Source of the DNA: Phragmites australis
Lineage: Eukaryota; Streptophyta; Magnoliopsida; Poales; Poaceae
Length of the DNA stretch: 64,000 nt
NCBI RefSeq assembly: GCF_958298935.1
Contig: NC_084927.1
Coordinates: 32,562,001 to 32,626,000, forward strand
Direction: 5' to 3'
Part shown: positions 1 through 12,156 of the stretch, piece by piece
Layout of the letters: each line of letters opens with the position of its first letter
Numbering within the stretch: the stretch's first letter is position 1
The notes under the pieces: generated by a model
Database searches by the model: none
What the model was told of the DNA's origin: nothing
Seen by the model: the letters and a program-made list of their open reading frames with translations, nothing else
Program-made: the position numbers and the translations under genes

Positions 1-259
1 TTTTGGATATTTAAATCCTTCGAACCTTTGTAAGATTTACTTCTATCAGAATTCTGGAAGCAAAATAAATATTGGCTCAAATCCTTTGTTTGATTAGTTA
101 GTTAAAATACACTAGAAAGATTTCAGTATGCTGTATTCCAAGAATGGCGCGAGGATTTCTTTAGTGCAATTCGTTTTGTCTTCTTGTCTGGGATAGGCTT
201 AGCAAAGGGCCAAAGGCCTACCTTGTATCATGACATGACATTCTTAAAATAATTTGTAG

Positions 260-1489
260 ATGATAGTGAACAGATCACGAGCTATTGGGCGGGCTAGTGT
301 GACAAAGATTCCTATAAGGATTGAGGATATCGAGAAGGTTCCTTCTATATCAGAGGAGATAAAGGTTATGTTAAGGTCCAACCAAAATATTGTCTTGGAA
401 GATGATCCTTTTTGCTACCTCTCAAGATTGGAAAGTTCATATGGAGAGCTGACCATCGGATGCAACATCAGAAACATGGTATGTTTGCTTTCAGTGTTCT
501 TATAGCGTTAGTGCTGGACACTTCTCTTTTAGCGAAAATGGATCTTGAGTTTCATGAGTGGGGCTTTCTCGATGAGGAAATTCAGTCAGATAGCAATGCT
601 GATTCGTGAATAGCGTTTCATGCTTCCACTACTTTTTTCCCAAGCAATTATGCTTCCGCTGCTTTGTTGGAGAGATCCATGGAATCTCAAAAAGAGAAGG
701 AATACAGCCTGCGACTGAAACAGTAGGATAAATTATATGCTCATGAACTAGATCAGGAGGTAACATAAACAAAGAAACAACATATTTGCACTATTCTTTA
801 GTGATTGAGATGTGATAAAAAGATGTTTCGGATCCTGTGGAATCGATATCTTTATCATAAATTGATGCTTATTCTTATAAGATCACATCGAAACAGTTTT
901 GTTTGAGTCTTGTCCAACTAGTAAGAAGTTTGTTGTTGGTGTTTGGTGCAGCAAGACTGACATGTGATTCCAGGTTGTCATTGCTGGATGGATGGTCTAG
1001 TTACTATATTGACATCAAAACATGTTCTGTTGAGTCTGTCCAACTTAGGCAGTTTGATGCTGATATTCTAGAGTTATGCTGCTGCAACAGCTTATTTACT
1101 CAGTGGCCAAGTGTCCCATTTCCGATGGCCTTCGGTCTATTACTCCATCTACCCACAAGTCTAATGAGATTATTAGACAAATCTACTCTATCACTTCCAT
1201 AATCCTGATTGAAATTTTCATGAATATAGTTGAAGTTGAGAATAGTTTAACCGTACGCATTTCTAGAATGACACTTGTTATACCAGTTCGTTACTATCAC
1301 AATTGATCGCCAAGGGTGTAAAATAATTTAGAATAGTCCTCATCCTCCTGAAATTCTAACATAAATATTATGTATACGTTACAGAAAAAAGATGAGTGGG
1401 TTTCTGCAGAACAAGATATTCTTTTGGGAGCTGCTAGGATAATCAAATCGTATGGCATTGAACTGGGAAGCACCATGCAGTGCTGTTAA
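260..1489 (+). CDS. MSL1-like: Mechanosensitive ion channel MSL1-like, last two exons only
   Basis: C-terminal part of a plant MscS-like channel of the MSL1 (mitochondrial inner membrane) type, which in Arabidopsis releases ions under membrane tension. Two exons are readable. Exon A is 260-478: a TAG acceptor ends at 259, there are 73 in-frame codons, and the donor GTATGT follows. Exon B is 1385-1489: an ACAG acceptor, 34 codons, then TAA at 1487-1489. Both junctions are in phase 0. Exon A carries the MSL1 tail signatures IVNRSRA, VTKIPI and CYLSRLESSYGELTIGCN. Exon B carries DEW..AEQDILL.AARIIKSYG.ELGSTMQ. The transmembrane and pore exons would lie left of the window; nothing in 1-259 reads as an earlier exon. 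The last intron is 906 bp and shows no coding signal. Both exons are free of stops, so this may be a working gene, but a 3' gene fragment cannot be excluded. Recognition is from remembered family motifs. Confidence 0.8.
479..1384 (+). other. Last intron of the MSL1-like gene
   Basis: 906-bp AT-rich intron with donor GTATGTTTGC and acceptor GTTACAG. It contains short ORFs such as 903-1202, none with recognisable protein similarity. No terminal repeats or poly(A) tract were seen to indicate a young insertion. Confidence 0.6.
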
Positions 1490-1779
1490 TCCATGCTTTT
1501 GAGACTTTTAAGTAGGGTAAGTATTTCAATATTTAGCTCCTGTAACCTGTAGATAATACTATCCACAACTGCTATGCGCACTTTTCTTCTTTCATTCCTG
1601 GGTTACATTTTCCATTTACCGTTTATTGCCCAAATGTGACACCATTGCATGTTATTTACTTCTCACATACTTTTACAAGCACTGTTGGAAAAATTTTATG
1701 TGACATTGTCGTTTTGTAAAATTGAATTTTACGTGCGAGTGCATGTTCTCTCAATCAGCAGTCAGCAGACACGGGACAT

Positions 1780-3350
1780 TGTGTGGTGAAAATAGTCATA
1801 TTAGATTATAATTGTGATTTTAGTAGTTAATGATAACATATTCATTGGAACTAACATATTTATCAAGAATATATGTTAGTAAGTCTTATGAATGTAATAC
1901 ATGAAGAAGTCACCGAAACCGGAACAAAGTTTGGTTAAATTGGAAAAGTATCAGGAGAAATAACTACACCAGATGGTCCGGTACTCAGAGTATTTACACT
2001 CACCAGAGCATCTCTGTTAAAGGGGGACAGAGACATGAAAGTCTTACCGGATAGTCCGGTGATGAAGTAAGACCACATCGGATAATACATTGGACAATAA
2101 AAAGTGAAAAGATGAAAATGAAGCAGAAGAACCTATCAGAATAGTCTAGTGATTGATTTGAACACACCGGAGGAATGCACTGGAGCATTGTTGATAAAAA
2201 GGAGAATGCAGTGATCTCACTGGAAGGTTCGGTGCTCTGAAGATTTGTACACTAGAGCATATTTTTCAGAGAGGGTTGCATTGGCTCGGCTGACTGAGGA
2301 TAACACACCGGATGGTCCGGTGATGAAGTGATGTGCACTGGAGAATGCATCGAAGCAATTTACACAGAGAAGATGTTAGTTTGGTTGGCTAAGGTATACT
2401 CATCGGAAAGTCCGATGATGAAGGTGGAGTATACATCGGAGTATCCGATGTTCACAGAGGTTTGAGTGGGGGTCCAACGGCTAGTTTGTGAGAATATACT
2501 CACCAGATAATCCGGTGTTAGTATCACTATTCTCACCGGATCATCCGGTGTTAACAGCTTTTTAGAGCTGTTGGGTTAACGGCTAGTTCGCGAGTTTGAG
2601 GCTATAAATACCCTTTCACTCAGTCATTTGAGGGTGATGGAGTCCAGAGAAGTTCATATACACCTAAGAAGATATTCAAACCACTAAAGTGCTTAAAGTG
2701 ATCATCTAAGACGATTAAGTACAAGATTCGTGAGTGATTAGTGTTTATAGACATAGAGAGAGTTGCTATGTGATTGCTGCCTGGAGAGTGGATCAAAGAG
2801 TAATATAACAGAGTACCTCTTGGTATGTTGGCACCTTGGAGTCTTGGTGACTCGGTGGTAATCTTGTTGACCCTCCGACTTGGTGTGGAGCGGCGGCAAG
2901 ACGATTGTGCGGGGACGTGGAGACCCTTGCCTTTGTAGCTCAAGTTCCGAAGTGATCACGGCGGTGAGGAATCGGAAGAGAGACTAGTGGTAAGACCTTA
3001 TCTTGATGGCTCATCCGAGTGCAGGTCTTGTCTTTGTGACTCGGTGGCTCAAAGATCATGACTGAGTGTCGATTGGAACATATCCTTTGTGAAGCTCTAA
3101 CGTAGACTAAGGGTAGTATTTATATCATAGATACTATGGGAAAAAAATCTTTGTGCTGAGTTTGCTCTCTCTACTTTATTTACGTTTTCATATTACTTAT
3201 TTGCAATTTACCTCTTTAGATATATTGCAAGCGATTTGATCGGTAGAGTAAATACACTAGATGAATCTAAAGTATATTTAGATAGAAATTAATATAGGTT
3301 TATCTTGTATTGTTTTTGAACTGAAATAGTTTTAAACGTCCTACACATTG
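1780..3350 (+). repeat. LTR-like repeat A with reiterated CCGG palindromes
   Basis: Gene-free repeat with the layout of a long LTR. Between about 1970 and 2550 the paired motif CCGGA-n-TCCGGTG and its decayed variants recur many times. A TATA box (TATAAATA, 2603-2610) follows. Downstream is a leader-like segment, then a T-rich stretch around 3160-3220 that ends near 3350. This matches the organisation of long LTRs common in grass genomes. It resembles repeats B (about 29.9-31.67 kb) and C (57.2-59.0 kb) in design. Exact ends and a target duplication were not identified, so boundaries are approximate and superfamily assignment is open. The ORF at 2620-2943 (-) is not considered coding. Confidence 0.5.
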
Positions 3351-4631
3351 TTCAATGGAATCTGCATGCTAAAGACTGAGTTGCATTTCAGCCATTTTTA
3401 GGCCTGAAAAGTTCCTTGATTAATAATTAGCGTTTTTCAGATATATCTTCACTTCCATCAATTTTTTGAGGAAATTTCGTCATTTGCTGGCGAATTCCGT
3501 TAGCCTGCATACCGACATACGTGGGGCATAGGATTTTGCGTACCGTGCGGGGGCAGAACGTCCGTGTTTTATAACTTCAGACCAACTCAATATACGAATG
3601 TTTTCGGTACTGCTATTTCCTTTGGAACCAAGGTCAAGTTTCACGTTTATCGTCTTCGGTTTTGCATGATACTTGATCCAGTACTGGGGACTTCATTGCC
3701 CACTGCAGGACATTTTGCTCCGCGTGAAGTTGAAGGGCGGCCTGTTACCTCTTTTTTGTAAAATGCTCTAACTTCGAATCACTAGGTGTTTGACATAGTG
3801 CTCAATAGTGTTACCTGATACTGCATGTCCCAAGTAAGATTTTACCGCTCTTTTACCATACTGGAGTATCCCAATCAGCCATGCAGACCAACATTTTTCT
3901 ACGGGACTACACTTTTTTTTATCCTCGGAACTCTAAATGCTGCCGCCTAGTCATGTGTGCCAGTATTGTCCCGAATACATAAATTCTGGAGCGTCGTTGG
4001 AGAAGGTTTTGTGCAAGCAGGCGGTAGAATTTGGAATAAGTTGCACTTTTATTCAAATCAGGTACTAGTACTAATAAGTTATACAAGAAGGGGCCGGTCC
4101 ATACTAAATTTATGCGAGGGAGCTGGTACGGTACACTTTACGACTTGTGTGACTGTCTGGTTTAAGTTATCAAATTCTTCCATCTATCATTGAAAAAGTT
4201 CTGTCCCTACCACGTTACTACTTTAAGTTTGTCTTCTTCTGTATGTCATTGCCATGTAACAGCGTTAATTCTGATGATACATAAGAGAAAAAACTAATTT
4301 TATCTTTACCTACGTGCTATTGCTGTTAATTTCGTTACAACAGCAATGGCATGCAGGAAAATAAATTTTTTAAGTAGTGGTATATGAGGGATAAGAATTT
4401 TATTTTTTTTGGTGGCAAATCGAGATTTTTAAATTTTTTATAGATCTCATGGTTCTATTCAAAGTATTTTAAGAAGCGAATAAAGTGTGGTTCACTTATG
4501 GCATCTTCAATGATGAAAGATAGTTGTTATGTCTTAGCTAAGAGAACATACTTTTTAATATTGTAACTAGCACGATTTCTTATATCTCATATAGAAGAAA
4601 GAGAGTAAATAGAGAAGAAATGAACGATCTA
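3351..4631. other. Intergenic, no recognised gene
   Basis: Mixed-composition sequence. Small ORFs (3564-3761, 3957-4193) have no family resemblance and no consistent codon bias. The right half (4300-4620) is AT-rich. No structured repeat was recognised. Confidence 0.5.
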
Positions 4632-5607
4632 TTTGGTTGCTGTCCTAGGTGAGGTGCCCGGGGATGGTTTTGTTTGGTCAGGCATGGATGTAGTTTTGTT
4701 GTTTGGATATTATCATTTGCTTGAGCAAAATGTACTCTCGAAATACCGCTTTCTAACACAAAAAACGTAGAAAGTCAGTGCGCCTCCACCACATAGCGGC
4801 ATGCCAATCAATGGAGTTTGTCGGCGCTGAGGTTCCAACAATGGAGTGCCAGAGAGCACTAAAATGAAACAAGGACTCTTCTTCGCTTCTTCTAAGCCCC
4901 TTCATTTGTCAAGCACGTTGCTCCAGGGCCTCTGTCGTCATGAGATCTCATCCACGAGCAGGCCGACCGTGAGATCTGCTGGTCCTCGTGCGAGCTCTCC
5001 GAGCGGAAGGTGGAGACGCGCTTCCGAATCTGACCACGAGGACCGGAGCCGCTTCTCCGAGCGGAAGGAGAGGGTGTCGCCACATATCAGCCCCTCCGCA
5101 CGCCGAGCTGCGTGTGCGCCACCTCCTTGTCGTCCTCGTTATTGTCGACGGAGGTAGTTGCAGAGCGCGGCGCGATAGAGCTGGTCGATTCCCTGTGCGA
5201 CGTGCGACGGAGGTGGCCAACGTCCAGTGCCGAGCCCTGTGCGGTGGAGGTGGCTGGCACCCCGTGAGGTGGAACCGAAGGTGGAAGTGAAGCAGTCGCC
5301 GATGCCCTTTTGCAGCGAACAGCTATCGCCCTGTGCGCTGTCGGACGGGCAGGGGCGCGAGCTTGAGGCGAAGAGGCCGTCAGGCGGGCGGGGGCACACG
5401 CGGAGCCGAAGGAGGAAGCAGCGGCGGATGTGGACGACGCGCTCAGGCACGCACACTCAGAGTAGCAAGTTCTCAGGTGCCTGTTTTCATACGCCTAAGC
5501 CTAAGCACACTTTCATGAGTCAAGCTACACATCCGGGTAGCAACCAAACACGATTTATGTCAAGCCAGGCAAGGCTCGTTCAAATGTTACTTAGGGTAGT
5601 AACCAAA
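4632..5607. repeat. Possible non-autonomous TIR element, about 976 bp
   Basis: The left boundary reads TTTGGTTGCTGTCCTAGGTG. The reverse complement of the right boundary reads TTTGGTTACTACCCTAAGTA, identical at most positions. A second right-end-like motif lies at about 5534-5550. The core (4900-5450) is GC-rich and gives overlapping ORFs on both strands, none resembling a known protein. No clear target duplication was found, so the element call is tentative; it could be a gene fragment between unrelated repeats. Confidence 0.35.
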
Positions 5608-6639
5608 CAAGCTTGAAGAGTAGTACTTATAAATCATCTTAGCATCTCTCTCAAAAACCCATATAAATTTTAAGAATTATGCTTTCTCAGCTAAAAGATA
5701 GTTAGCTATAATCATTGAAAATGATAGCGCGTGATATCACTAGTATCAAGGCTGCAGCTTGGATGCCTGCGATCCGCACTTGGGCAAACCGAGATTTTAC
5801 ACGGTCCGCCAGCATTAAATACTCAGCAAAAAAGAAAAATGGCTTCACGTACGAAATCACACTAGGACGTTAGCACGGAAACATCCCTTTTCCTGCCCAT
5901 GTGCACGCAGGATTCAGCTTTCGCAAATCTACATGCACGATTACCAACTGCCTGCAAATTGCGCGACATGGGCCGAACATATCGTCGCAGCGCGTCGTAA
6001 CGTTGCCACCTGTTCAGGTAGCCATCAACGAGCCCTGTTACTGATGGTTCGGAGCAATCAATGACCATAAGCACATAACCGAGCCCTGATTATTATTATG
6101 AAACGAAGCACGGAGCCGATAAATGCGGTCATCCAGTCCCCAGAAAGGCAAAAAAGCCCCCGAACACGCTGCCGCGGCTTGGAGTTTCGCCACGACAGCA
6201 ACCGTGTTAGTGCCGACGCAGAAATGGACGCGCTGATCTGATTCCAGAGACGAACACACGCCCCCAGACCAGGACAGGGGACTGAGCTCTCTGTCCATCC
6301 CATGCCCTGTGATGAGTGATGACAGAGTGATGGCTGCCATGGTCACGCTTTGACAGAGCCCATCTCCCATCCCCACCACCACCACCACGCCAGTGCTACG
6401 GGCACAGTGACTCAGTGAGCCTGCCTGCCCCGTCTCCGTCAAGCCCCAAGCATAGACCACCGGCGTAGCCGTTGGGTGGGGGCAGCGTGTTGACTTGCCA
6501 TGGAGGAAACGCCCGGCCAAAACTTTGCGTTCTTGCGTGGTGGGGCTTTGTGGAGTGTTTGTTACACCCGTGAGGGCGAAGCGCAAAACAACGCTGGAAA
6601 CAGACGCTCAACCGAGACTCGTCGATACCCTCTACGAAT
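5608..6639. other. Intergenic, no recognised gene
   Basis: Moderately GC-rich sequence downstream of the DUF604 gene. The 182-codon reading frame at 6038-6586 (-) has no recognisable domain and is probably chance. A short CCACCACCACCACCA-type tract lies near 6373-6388. Confidence 0.5.
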
Positions 6640-6940
6640 ATAGAGTAAATTTAAAAATATATAACTATTTTAACACATATTAAAAAAACTAATACTTTCG
6701 GTGCTTATTTTTTAAAGCTAAAACTATTTTAATATATATTAAAAAACTATAACTTTCTCACTAAATCCACCTATCACCCTCTGATAATCGATAAGCTCAT
6801 AATTAATCCTCCTATTTTAACACATATAGTTTTTTTCCAACATATATCAAAATAGTTATAAATTTTTAAAATACATATAAAAAATTATAATTTTCTATAA
6901 CATATGTTAAAACAGTTAGATTTTTAAAATTTACTAAGAA
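6640..6940. repeat. AT-rich foldback MITE
   Basis: About 300 bp of very AT-rich sequence with inverted symmetry. The left side (AGTAAATTTAAAAATATATA then ACTATTTTAACACATAT) is mirrored by the reverse complement of the right side (AGTAAATTTTAAAAATCTAA then CTGTTTTAACATATG). It lies about 70 bp past the stop codon of the DUF604 gene, so it may fall in or near that gene's 3' UTR. No target duplication was recognised. Confidence 0.45.
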
Positions 6941-7007
6941 TATATATCCATACTGGAAAAGAAGAAGAATTTTTTTTAACCTTCTTATTTTCATCTGTCG
7001 AATGAAG

Positions 7008-8886
7008 TTATACTCCTGCTACTTGGCTGAACTCGCCTTCCCTGCATACGCCTACATCGATGGTCATCGTCTTCTCTCCCTTCCTCCCCTCCTCGGGAGG
7101 AGACAGCACTCTGCAGCAGTTTCGCCTGGGAGACTGCGCATTCATGTGACAGTGCATCAGTAAACTATGGTAAAACACCACAACACAATACGTCAAATCA
7201 CATCGTCAAATGTACTAGCAAATGCTCATTTTTGCACAAGGTTGCCTCTTACGGAGCAATTGGGTTGGATACTCTAATCCTAGCATACAGCTGCACAATT
7301 CTGTTGATTCAGTACTTAAAAGGAGTTGGATATATCCAGTAATATCAAACTGATACCAGTTTCTCATCCCTGGCCCGTTGGCCTTCTCTCTAAATGGCAA
7401 TGCATCATGTGCTGTGGTTAGTATGGAATAGAAGGAGAAGGAATGAATGGGCAAGAAGGATTACCCTGTCCCATAACCTGGGGTCAGGCTTCTTGAGCAC
7501 GACGATGTGATCGAGATGCGCGTCCGGGTCGGCGATATCCCACCGGCACGTGGGCCGCGTCTCGTTGGGGTGGCGCCACCGCTCGTACCGCGTCACCGTG
7601 GTCTCCCCGCCGCGCCCGGCCGCGCGCCGCGACGACGACAGGTAGTACACCGCGGGCTTCTGGCACGGGCTGCGCGCCATGGGCCTCGTGTTGAACGCGT
7701 ACGCCGTGTAGTCGGCGCGCCGGTACCAGTTGAGGAACGTGCGCGCCGGCATCTCCATCTCCCGCGGCGACATTATCCCCCTCGCCACCAGCACAGTGAA
7801 ACCCCACGCCACTGACACCGTCCACTTGTTGGGACCGTCGTAGCAGATGGACTGCTGCATCACCCCCGCCGAGTCCAGCTTCACCGGCCCATCGAACAGC
7901 CGCCGCACCGCCGCGGGGCGCCACCTCGTGTCCGGGAACAGGGGCTTCACGACGTCGAGGTGGTGCAGCGTCACGATCGGCGCCACCGGGTGGGACGCGA
8001 GGAGGCCCAGGAGGTCGCCGTACACGTCGTACTGGTGGAACCCCGGGTGCTTGGTGAGCGGCACGCCCAGCTCTGCCATGCACGCCTGGATCCGGTCGTC
8101 GCTGCCGTACAGAGCCGGGTACCGGCGGAGGCACCCGTCCTGCATCCGCGCGAGCGCCTCGGCCAGCGGCCGGCTGATGGCGAAGCCGCCGCCGCCGTAG
8201 GCCATCCCGTACGAGAAGTAGATGTTCTGCAGGTGGCTCTCGGAGAGGGAGCCGATGTAGTAGGGCTGGCGGTGGTCGAACTTGTTGAGCACGGTGAGGA
8301 GGTTGTCGGGGAAGAAGACGGTGTCGTCGTCACCCATGACGAACCAGCGCACATCGGAGAGGCCGAGGCGGAATGTCTCGGAGACGATGCGGGAGATGCG
8401 GATGGCGGAGCGGTGGCCGCGGCGGTGCGTGTAGGGGAAAGCGGAGGTATCTGACGAGATCCTGATGGCCGGAAGCCCCGTCCGCACCGTGGACATGTTG
8501 GACTCCCGGACCTTGCGGTCCAGCCACACGTAGCCGCGCATGTCGCCGCGCGGGCGCCACCACACCTTGATGTACTCCTTGCGCTTGTCCCAGAACCGCG
8601 ACGACGCTGCGATGCCGAACACGACGTGCTGCAGCGTCGTCGCCGTGGACGCCGCGACTGCGGGGAGCTTCTCGGCGGCGGCGCCATCGGCGGTGAGGTT
8701 GGCGGACAGCCGGGAGAGCGATACGGAGGAGGTGGAGTCAGGCGGGCAGGAGGCGGCCGACGACGCGGAAGTGAGGAGGAGGTGGAGCGTGTAGAAGAAG
8801 TAGACGGCGGTGAGCGGGAGGAGGAGCAGTAGGAGGAAGCGGACGAAGGAGGCGGTGACCGTCTCCTTCGCGCCCCCTCCCTTCAT
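7008..8886 (-). CDS. DUF604 / Fringe-like glycosyltransferase, type II membrane protein
   Basis: Predicted Golgi-type glycosyltransferase of the plant DUF604 family (related to Fringe and GT31); donor and acceptor sugars are unknown. Exon 1 is 8886-7465 (474 codons) and exon 2 is 7133-7008 (41 codons plus TAA), joined in phase 0 across a 331-bp GT-AG intron (7464-7134) to give 515 residues. The chosen ATG at 8886 starts a short basic tail followed by a transmembrane segment at about residues 14-38, the expected type II topology. The family block VVFGIAASSRFW precedes the metal-binding acidic cluster GDDD (residues 185-188) within WFVMGDDDTVFF. The block YGGGGFAIS and the cysteine-bearing C terminus follow. 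The exon 2 sequence SPRRNCCRVL completes the family tail, so stopping at the unspliced ORF end would truncate the protein. The frame is open 121 codons upstream to 9249, but that part is low in family character and is probably 5' UTR. Confidence 0.88.
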
Positions 8887-9339
8887 CCCCGGCACCGTTG
8901 CTGCTGCAGTGCTGCTCACCCACACCGCTTCGCCCCCCAACGCCGTCTCCTTCCGCTCTTTCGTCAGCCGACTGATTTCACCGGCCGAATCAGAATCGGT
9001 AGGATTTCGCGGGGCCGAGAGGCTTACACTGGCAGAGTGCGGGAGAGTGCCAGGTCGCGCATTCTCCCGGCGTGTTTTACTCCGCGCCTCCTCCTCCTGC
9101 CCTCTCCTCTGGTTCGAGGCCGGGGAGTGTGGGGTTCTTCTCGGCGCTTTGGGTGGGAATCGGTGCGGTGGGTGGGTCGGCAAGCGCTTCGGTTTTGTGC
9201 CAGCTTTTGCCAACCTTTTTACGAGTTTCTCCCCTTGGCGGTACTGCATAGTGCATGCCTCTGCGGGTGACGCTGGTTTGGTCGCATCGATTCAGGCGCG
9301 TGATTTGGGTGTTGGATGGTGTACAGACTATACCGTTTG
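8887..9339 (-). other. Probable 5' UTR and proximal promoter of the DUF604 gene
   Basis: GC-rich sequence continuous with exon 1. It carries an in-frame ATG at 9249 that would add 121 residues of Pro/Arg/Ser-rich sequence ahead of the transmembrane segment. No convincing TATA box was seen on the minus strand. Confidence 0.4.
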
Positions 9340-10539
9340 GATGTCTGAATCGGCTTGGATGAATTGCATTGGGGTTCAATGCAAATTCAAGGAGTAATTG
9401 CATTGCTCTCCGATACCAATTATTGTGTTTGTTTGCCGAAGAAATCACAGAATGGTTATCAAATCACTAGCAAAATCCAAATTATGTTTGATTGCAAAAG
9501 AAGTGAAATTGGTTTGGTTTCACACTCATCAGCGGCCTTAGGAAGGTCTAGATCTGGGCTCATCAGTGAAGAGAGAGCTCACCATCATTGGAGAAGAAAG
9601 GGATGTCAACAAGGACACAAGAGAAAGAAGTTGCTGGTGATGTCGAAGAGGGAGAAGAGTGGGACACCGGCGAGATCGCATTGGAGTTGATGCTCGCTAC
9701 AGATCTAGACGCTGAAGTAGAGGTCGGCCATCAGCGACGGAATCTCGTGCCCAGCATAAGTGACTTCCACAACGTGTGGCTTGACGGACTAGCGGTGGAG
9801 GCATTTAAGAAGACGAAGCTCGCCGTCGACGTTGAGGATGATGAGGGGGAAGTTACCGGGGAGGAGCCGTTGGAGATCAACACGGTCATCGGATAGGGGT
9901 CGCTGGAGGAAGGGAAGAGTTGTTGGAGCTCGACTCGAAGTCTTGGTCTCTTCGAGGAGGAACCGAGGAGGCGAGACGAGGTCGAGGAGACATTGCATGG
10001 CTTCGATTCAGACTCTAAATCATGAGGGTCTCATATTAGATGGTCTCCAATTCCACAAAAATCGATCGCCAATTCCTTCTCTAATTCCAGATGACATCCA
10101 AGCAGCTGAATTGATAAAATCTAATTCCAATTTCTTGATTTCGGCTATGACTGGTGGAGGTCGCGATCGCCAAGAATCACGGCATGTCCCACGACAGGAA
10201 AGATCCCATCCTCCCTCGATAACGGGAGCGCTTGAAGACCTCCGCCGCGTCGGGATAGCCAACCCTCTGACATGCGCGACTCTCTGTGCCAACACGACCT
10301 TTGATGTGTTATCAAGAGCTATGAGAACAGGAAAAGGGCAAGCAGCCCTTCCACTCGCCTCCCCCACTCAGGGTGGCGTTAGATTTCTCCATCCCATCCC
10401 TAAGATCGCGTGACCGTCGTATCTCTCCCCAAACACATGTTGTCACCCCATCAGCGGGTGACTCTCCATTACGGAACAGGGTACAACGCCCTATCAGCCC
10501 GCGAGAGTGCGCTAGTCGGACAAGTTTCGGGCAGTCCAA
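9340..10539. other. Unassigned sequence with two overlapping unknown ORFs
   Basis: Reading frames 9588-9896 (102 codons, acidic, Glu/Val-rich) and 9832-10413 (193 codons) run on the plus strand. Neither resembles a family I know. Loosely inverted blocks around TTTGGATGTCTGAAT (about 9336) and the reverse strand near 10085 hint at an old transposon. The segment runs directly into Gypsy gag, so part may be the retroelement's 5' region. Confidence 0.35.
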
Positions 10540-11370
10540 GCCGAAAAGTATGATAGCTCAACCAACCATAAGGAGTTTATGCAGATCTACACCACTATGG
10601 TACAGACTGTAAGAAGCCACGGGAAGGTCATGGTCAATTACTTCCCGACTGTCTTGACCAGCTCAGCCCTGTCCTAGCTTATGAACCTCAACTATGAGTC
10701 GGTTCGCTTCTGGGAGGATTTGTGTGACCAGTTTATCACCAACTTCTAGGGGACCTATGTCTGACCTGGGGTCGAGAACAACATGTACCAAGTCAGGCAG
10801 CGACAACGTGAGTCGTTGCAAGATTTCTTCCGGCGCTTCATCGACCACCGAAACACCATTCCAGGGATCACTGGTGAATATGTGGTCATAGCATTCAAGA
10901 GATGGGTCAGAGACCAAAAGATGGTCGAGAAGCTGGCCACCAAGAATATCTGAAGTACTACCGATCTTTTCGAGCTCGTAGACAAGGGCGCACAGGCCGC
11001 CGAGGCCTGAGAGCGTCAGATTGACACCAAGTCACGGACGACCTTTGACCAGCCCGCCTCCTCCAAAGCGTTCAGCCGGAAGGAGAAAAAGAAAAACAAA
11101 CGCAAAGAGGGACCGTCCGACGTCATGGCGGTCGAGCAGACTGGCTAATCGCGCCGGCGCTTCGAGAAAAGGGAGGGGAAGAAGGGCCATGACTACTGCT
11201 CGATCCACCACACTGATGTCCACGACCTGACCAAGTGTAAGGCTATGTAAGGAACCATAGACAAGGAGCTTGGAGAGCGTAAATCCAAGCATAATGAGGA
11301 TAGTGAGAATGGAGCCAACCCTGACCAGGTTGCACTGGTGTATCAGTAGACCGATCACATGGTCCACTAC
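10540..11370 (+). pseudogene. Gypsy gag remnant
   Basis: Three-frame reading shows the retrotransposon gag hallmarks: a Tyr-Asp-Gly-Ser-like start, then a SWxDLCDQF-type motif (about 10705-10735), then a block matching the IPGITGEYVV region (about 10858-10885), then a lysine-rich stretch. Several in-frame stops (for example around 10676, 10746 and 10952) break it. It would have formed the nucleocapsid particle of the element. Confidence 0.75.
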
Positions 11371-11559
11371 ATCTTCGGGGGCGTTACGACATATTCCTCG
11401 AACAGGGAATACAAGTCGGTGGTTCGAGAAGTGTGGGCGACCACGCCAGGCCCAAGGTCGTGTCTGAAGTGGTCAGTGGTGCTCCTTACCTTCAGTTAGG
11501 CCGAACACCCCACGAGTGTCAAGCGACCTGGTCACTACCCTATTGTGGTCGAACCCACC

Positions 11560-11975
11560 ATTCAAAGCATCTGAATGGGTCGCGTGCTGATCGATGGAGG
11601 GAGCTCCATTAACCTTCTCTTCGTCGATACGCTGGACACCCTGTAAATCCCAAGGAGCGCGTTGAAATCATCTTCCGCCTTCTTCCGGATTACCCCGGGC
11701 TCTTTGGCTAAGCCCTTGGGACGGGTCAAACTGCCTGTCACTTTTGGCTCGCCAAGTAACTTCAGGACCGAAAAGGTCCTACTTGATGTGACGGACTTTG
11801 GGACTGCTTATAACGCAATCCTGGGGCGACCAGTGATAGCCTACTTAATGGCTATCGCCCACTACACATATCAGGCGATCAAGATCCCTAGTACGACCGT
11901 GGCCATCATCATCTTTGGCAGTGCAAAGATAGCCCTGCACTGCGACAAGAGGAGCTCAACATGGTCGAGCTAACT
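11560..11975 (+). pseudogene. Gypsy retropepsin-like protease remnant
   Basis: The active-site motif DGGS is encoded at 11593-11604 within LIDGGSSINLLF. It is followed by the domain's downstream FxxxxYNAILGRP motif (about 11806-11835). A TAA at about 11644 interrupts the frame after the active site; 11662-11973 is then open. The frame ends near the insertion site of the solo LTR. Confidence 0.75.
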
Positions 11976-12156
11976 CCCGGGTCATAGCTCGAGAATGCTA
12001 TGCCTAGTCACCGCCCGATGAAGGTTCACGTCGCGGTCAGCTAGGACGAGCGTGTCGGTGAAATAGGAACCAGGGGGCCCCGAGTCCCGAGGCCAGGACA
12101 GCAGAGTGCCACATGGCGCCCTCCCTCGGGGATTATCTCCTCGAGATCCGAGAAGA

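Noticed and set aside
6038..6586. 182-codon minus-strand ORF
   Set aside because: No family motif, no supporting splice or promoter signals, composition like the surrounding intergenic DNA.
7960..8454. 164-codon and other plus-strand ORFs opposite the DUF604 gene
   Set aside because: Antisense shadows produced by the high GC3 of the real exon.
9336..10107. Possible large TIR element from TTTGGATGTC-like inverted words
   Set aside because: The inverted similarity is short and gapped, with no target duplication; too weak to call.
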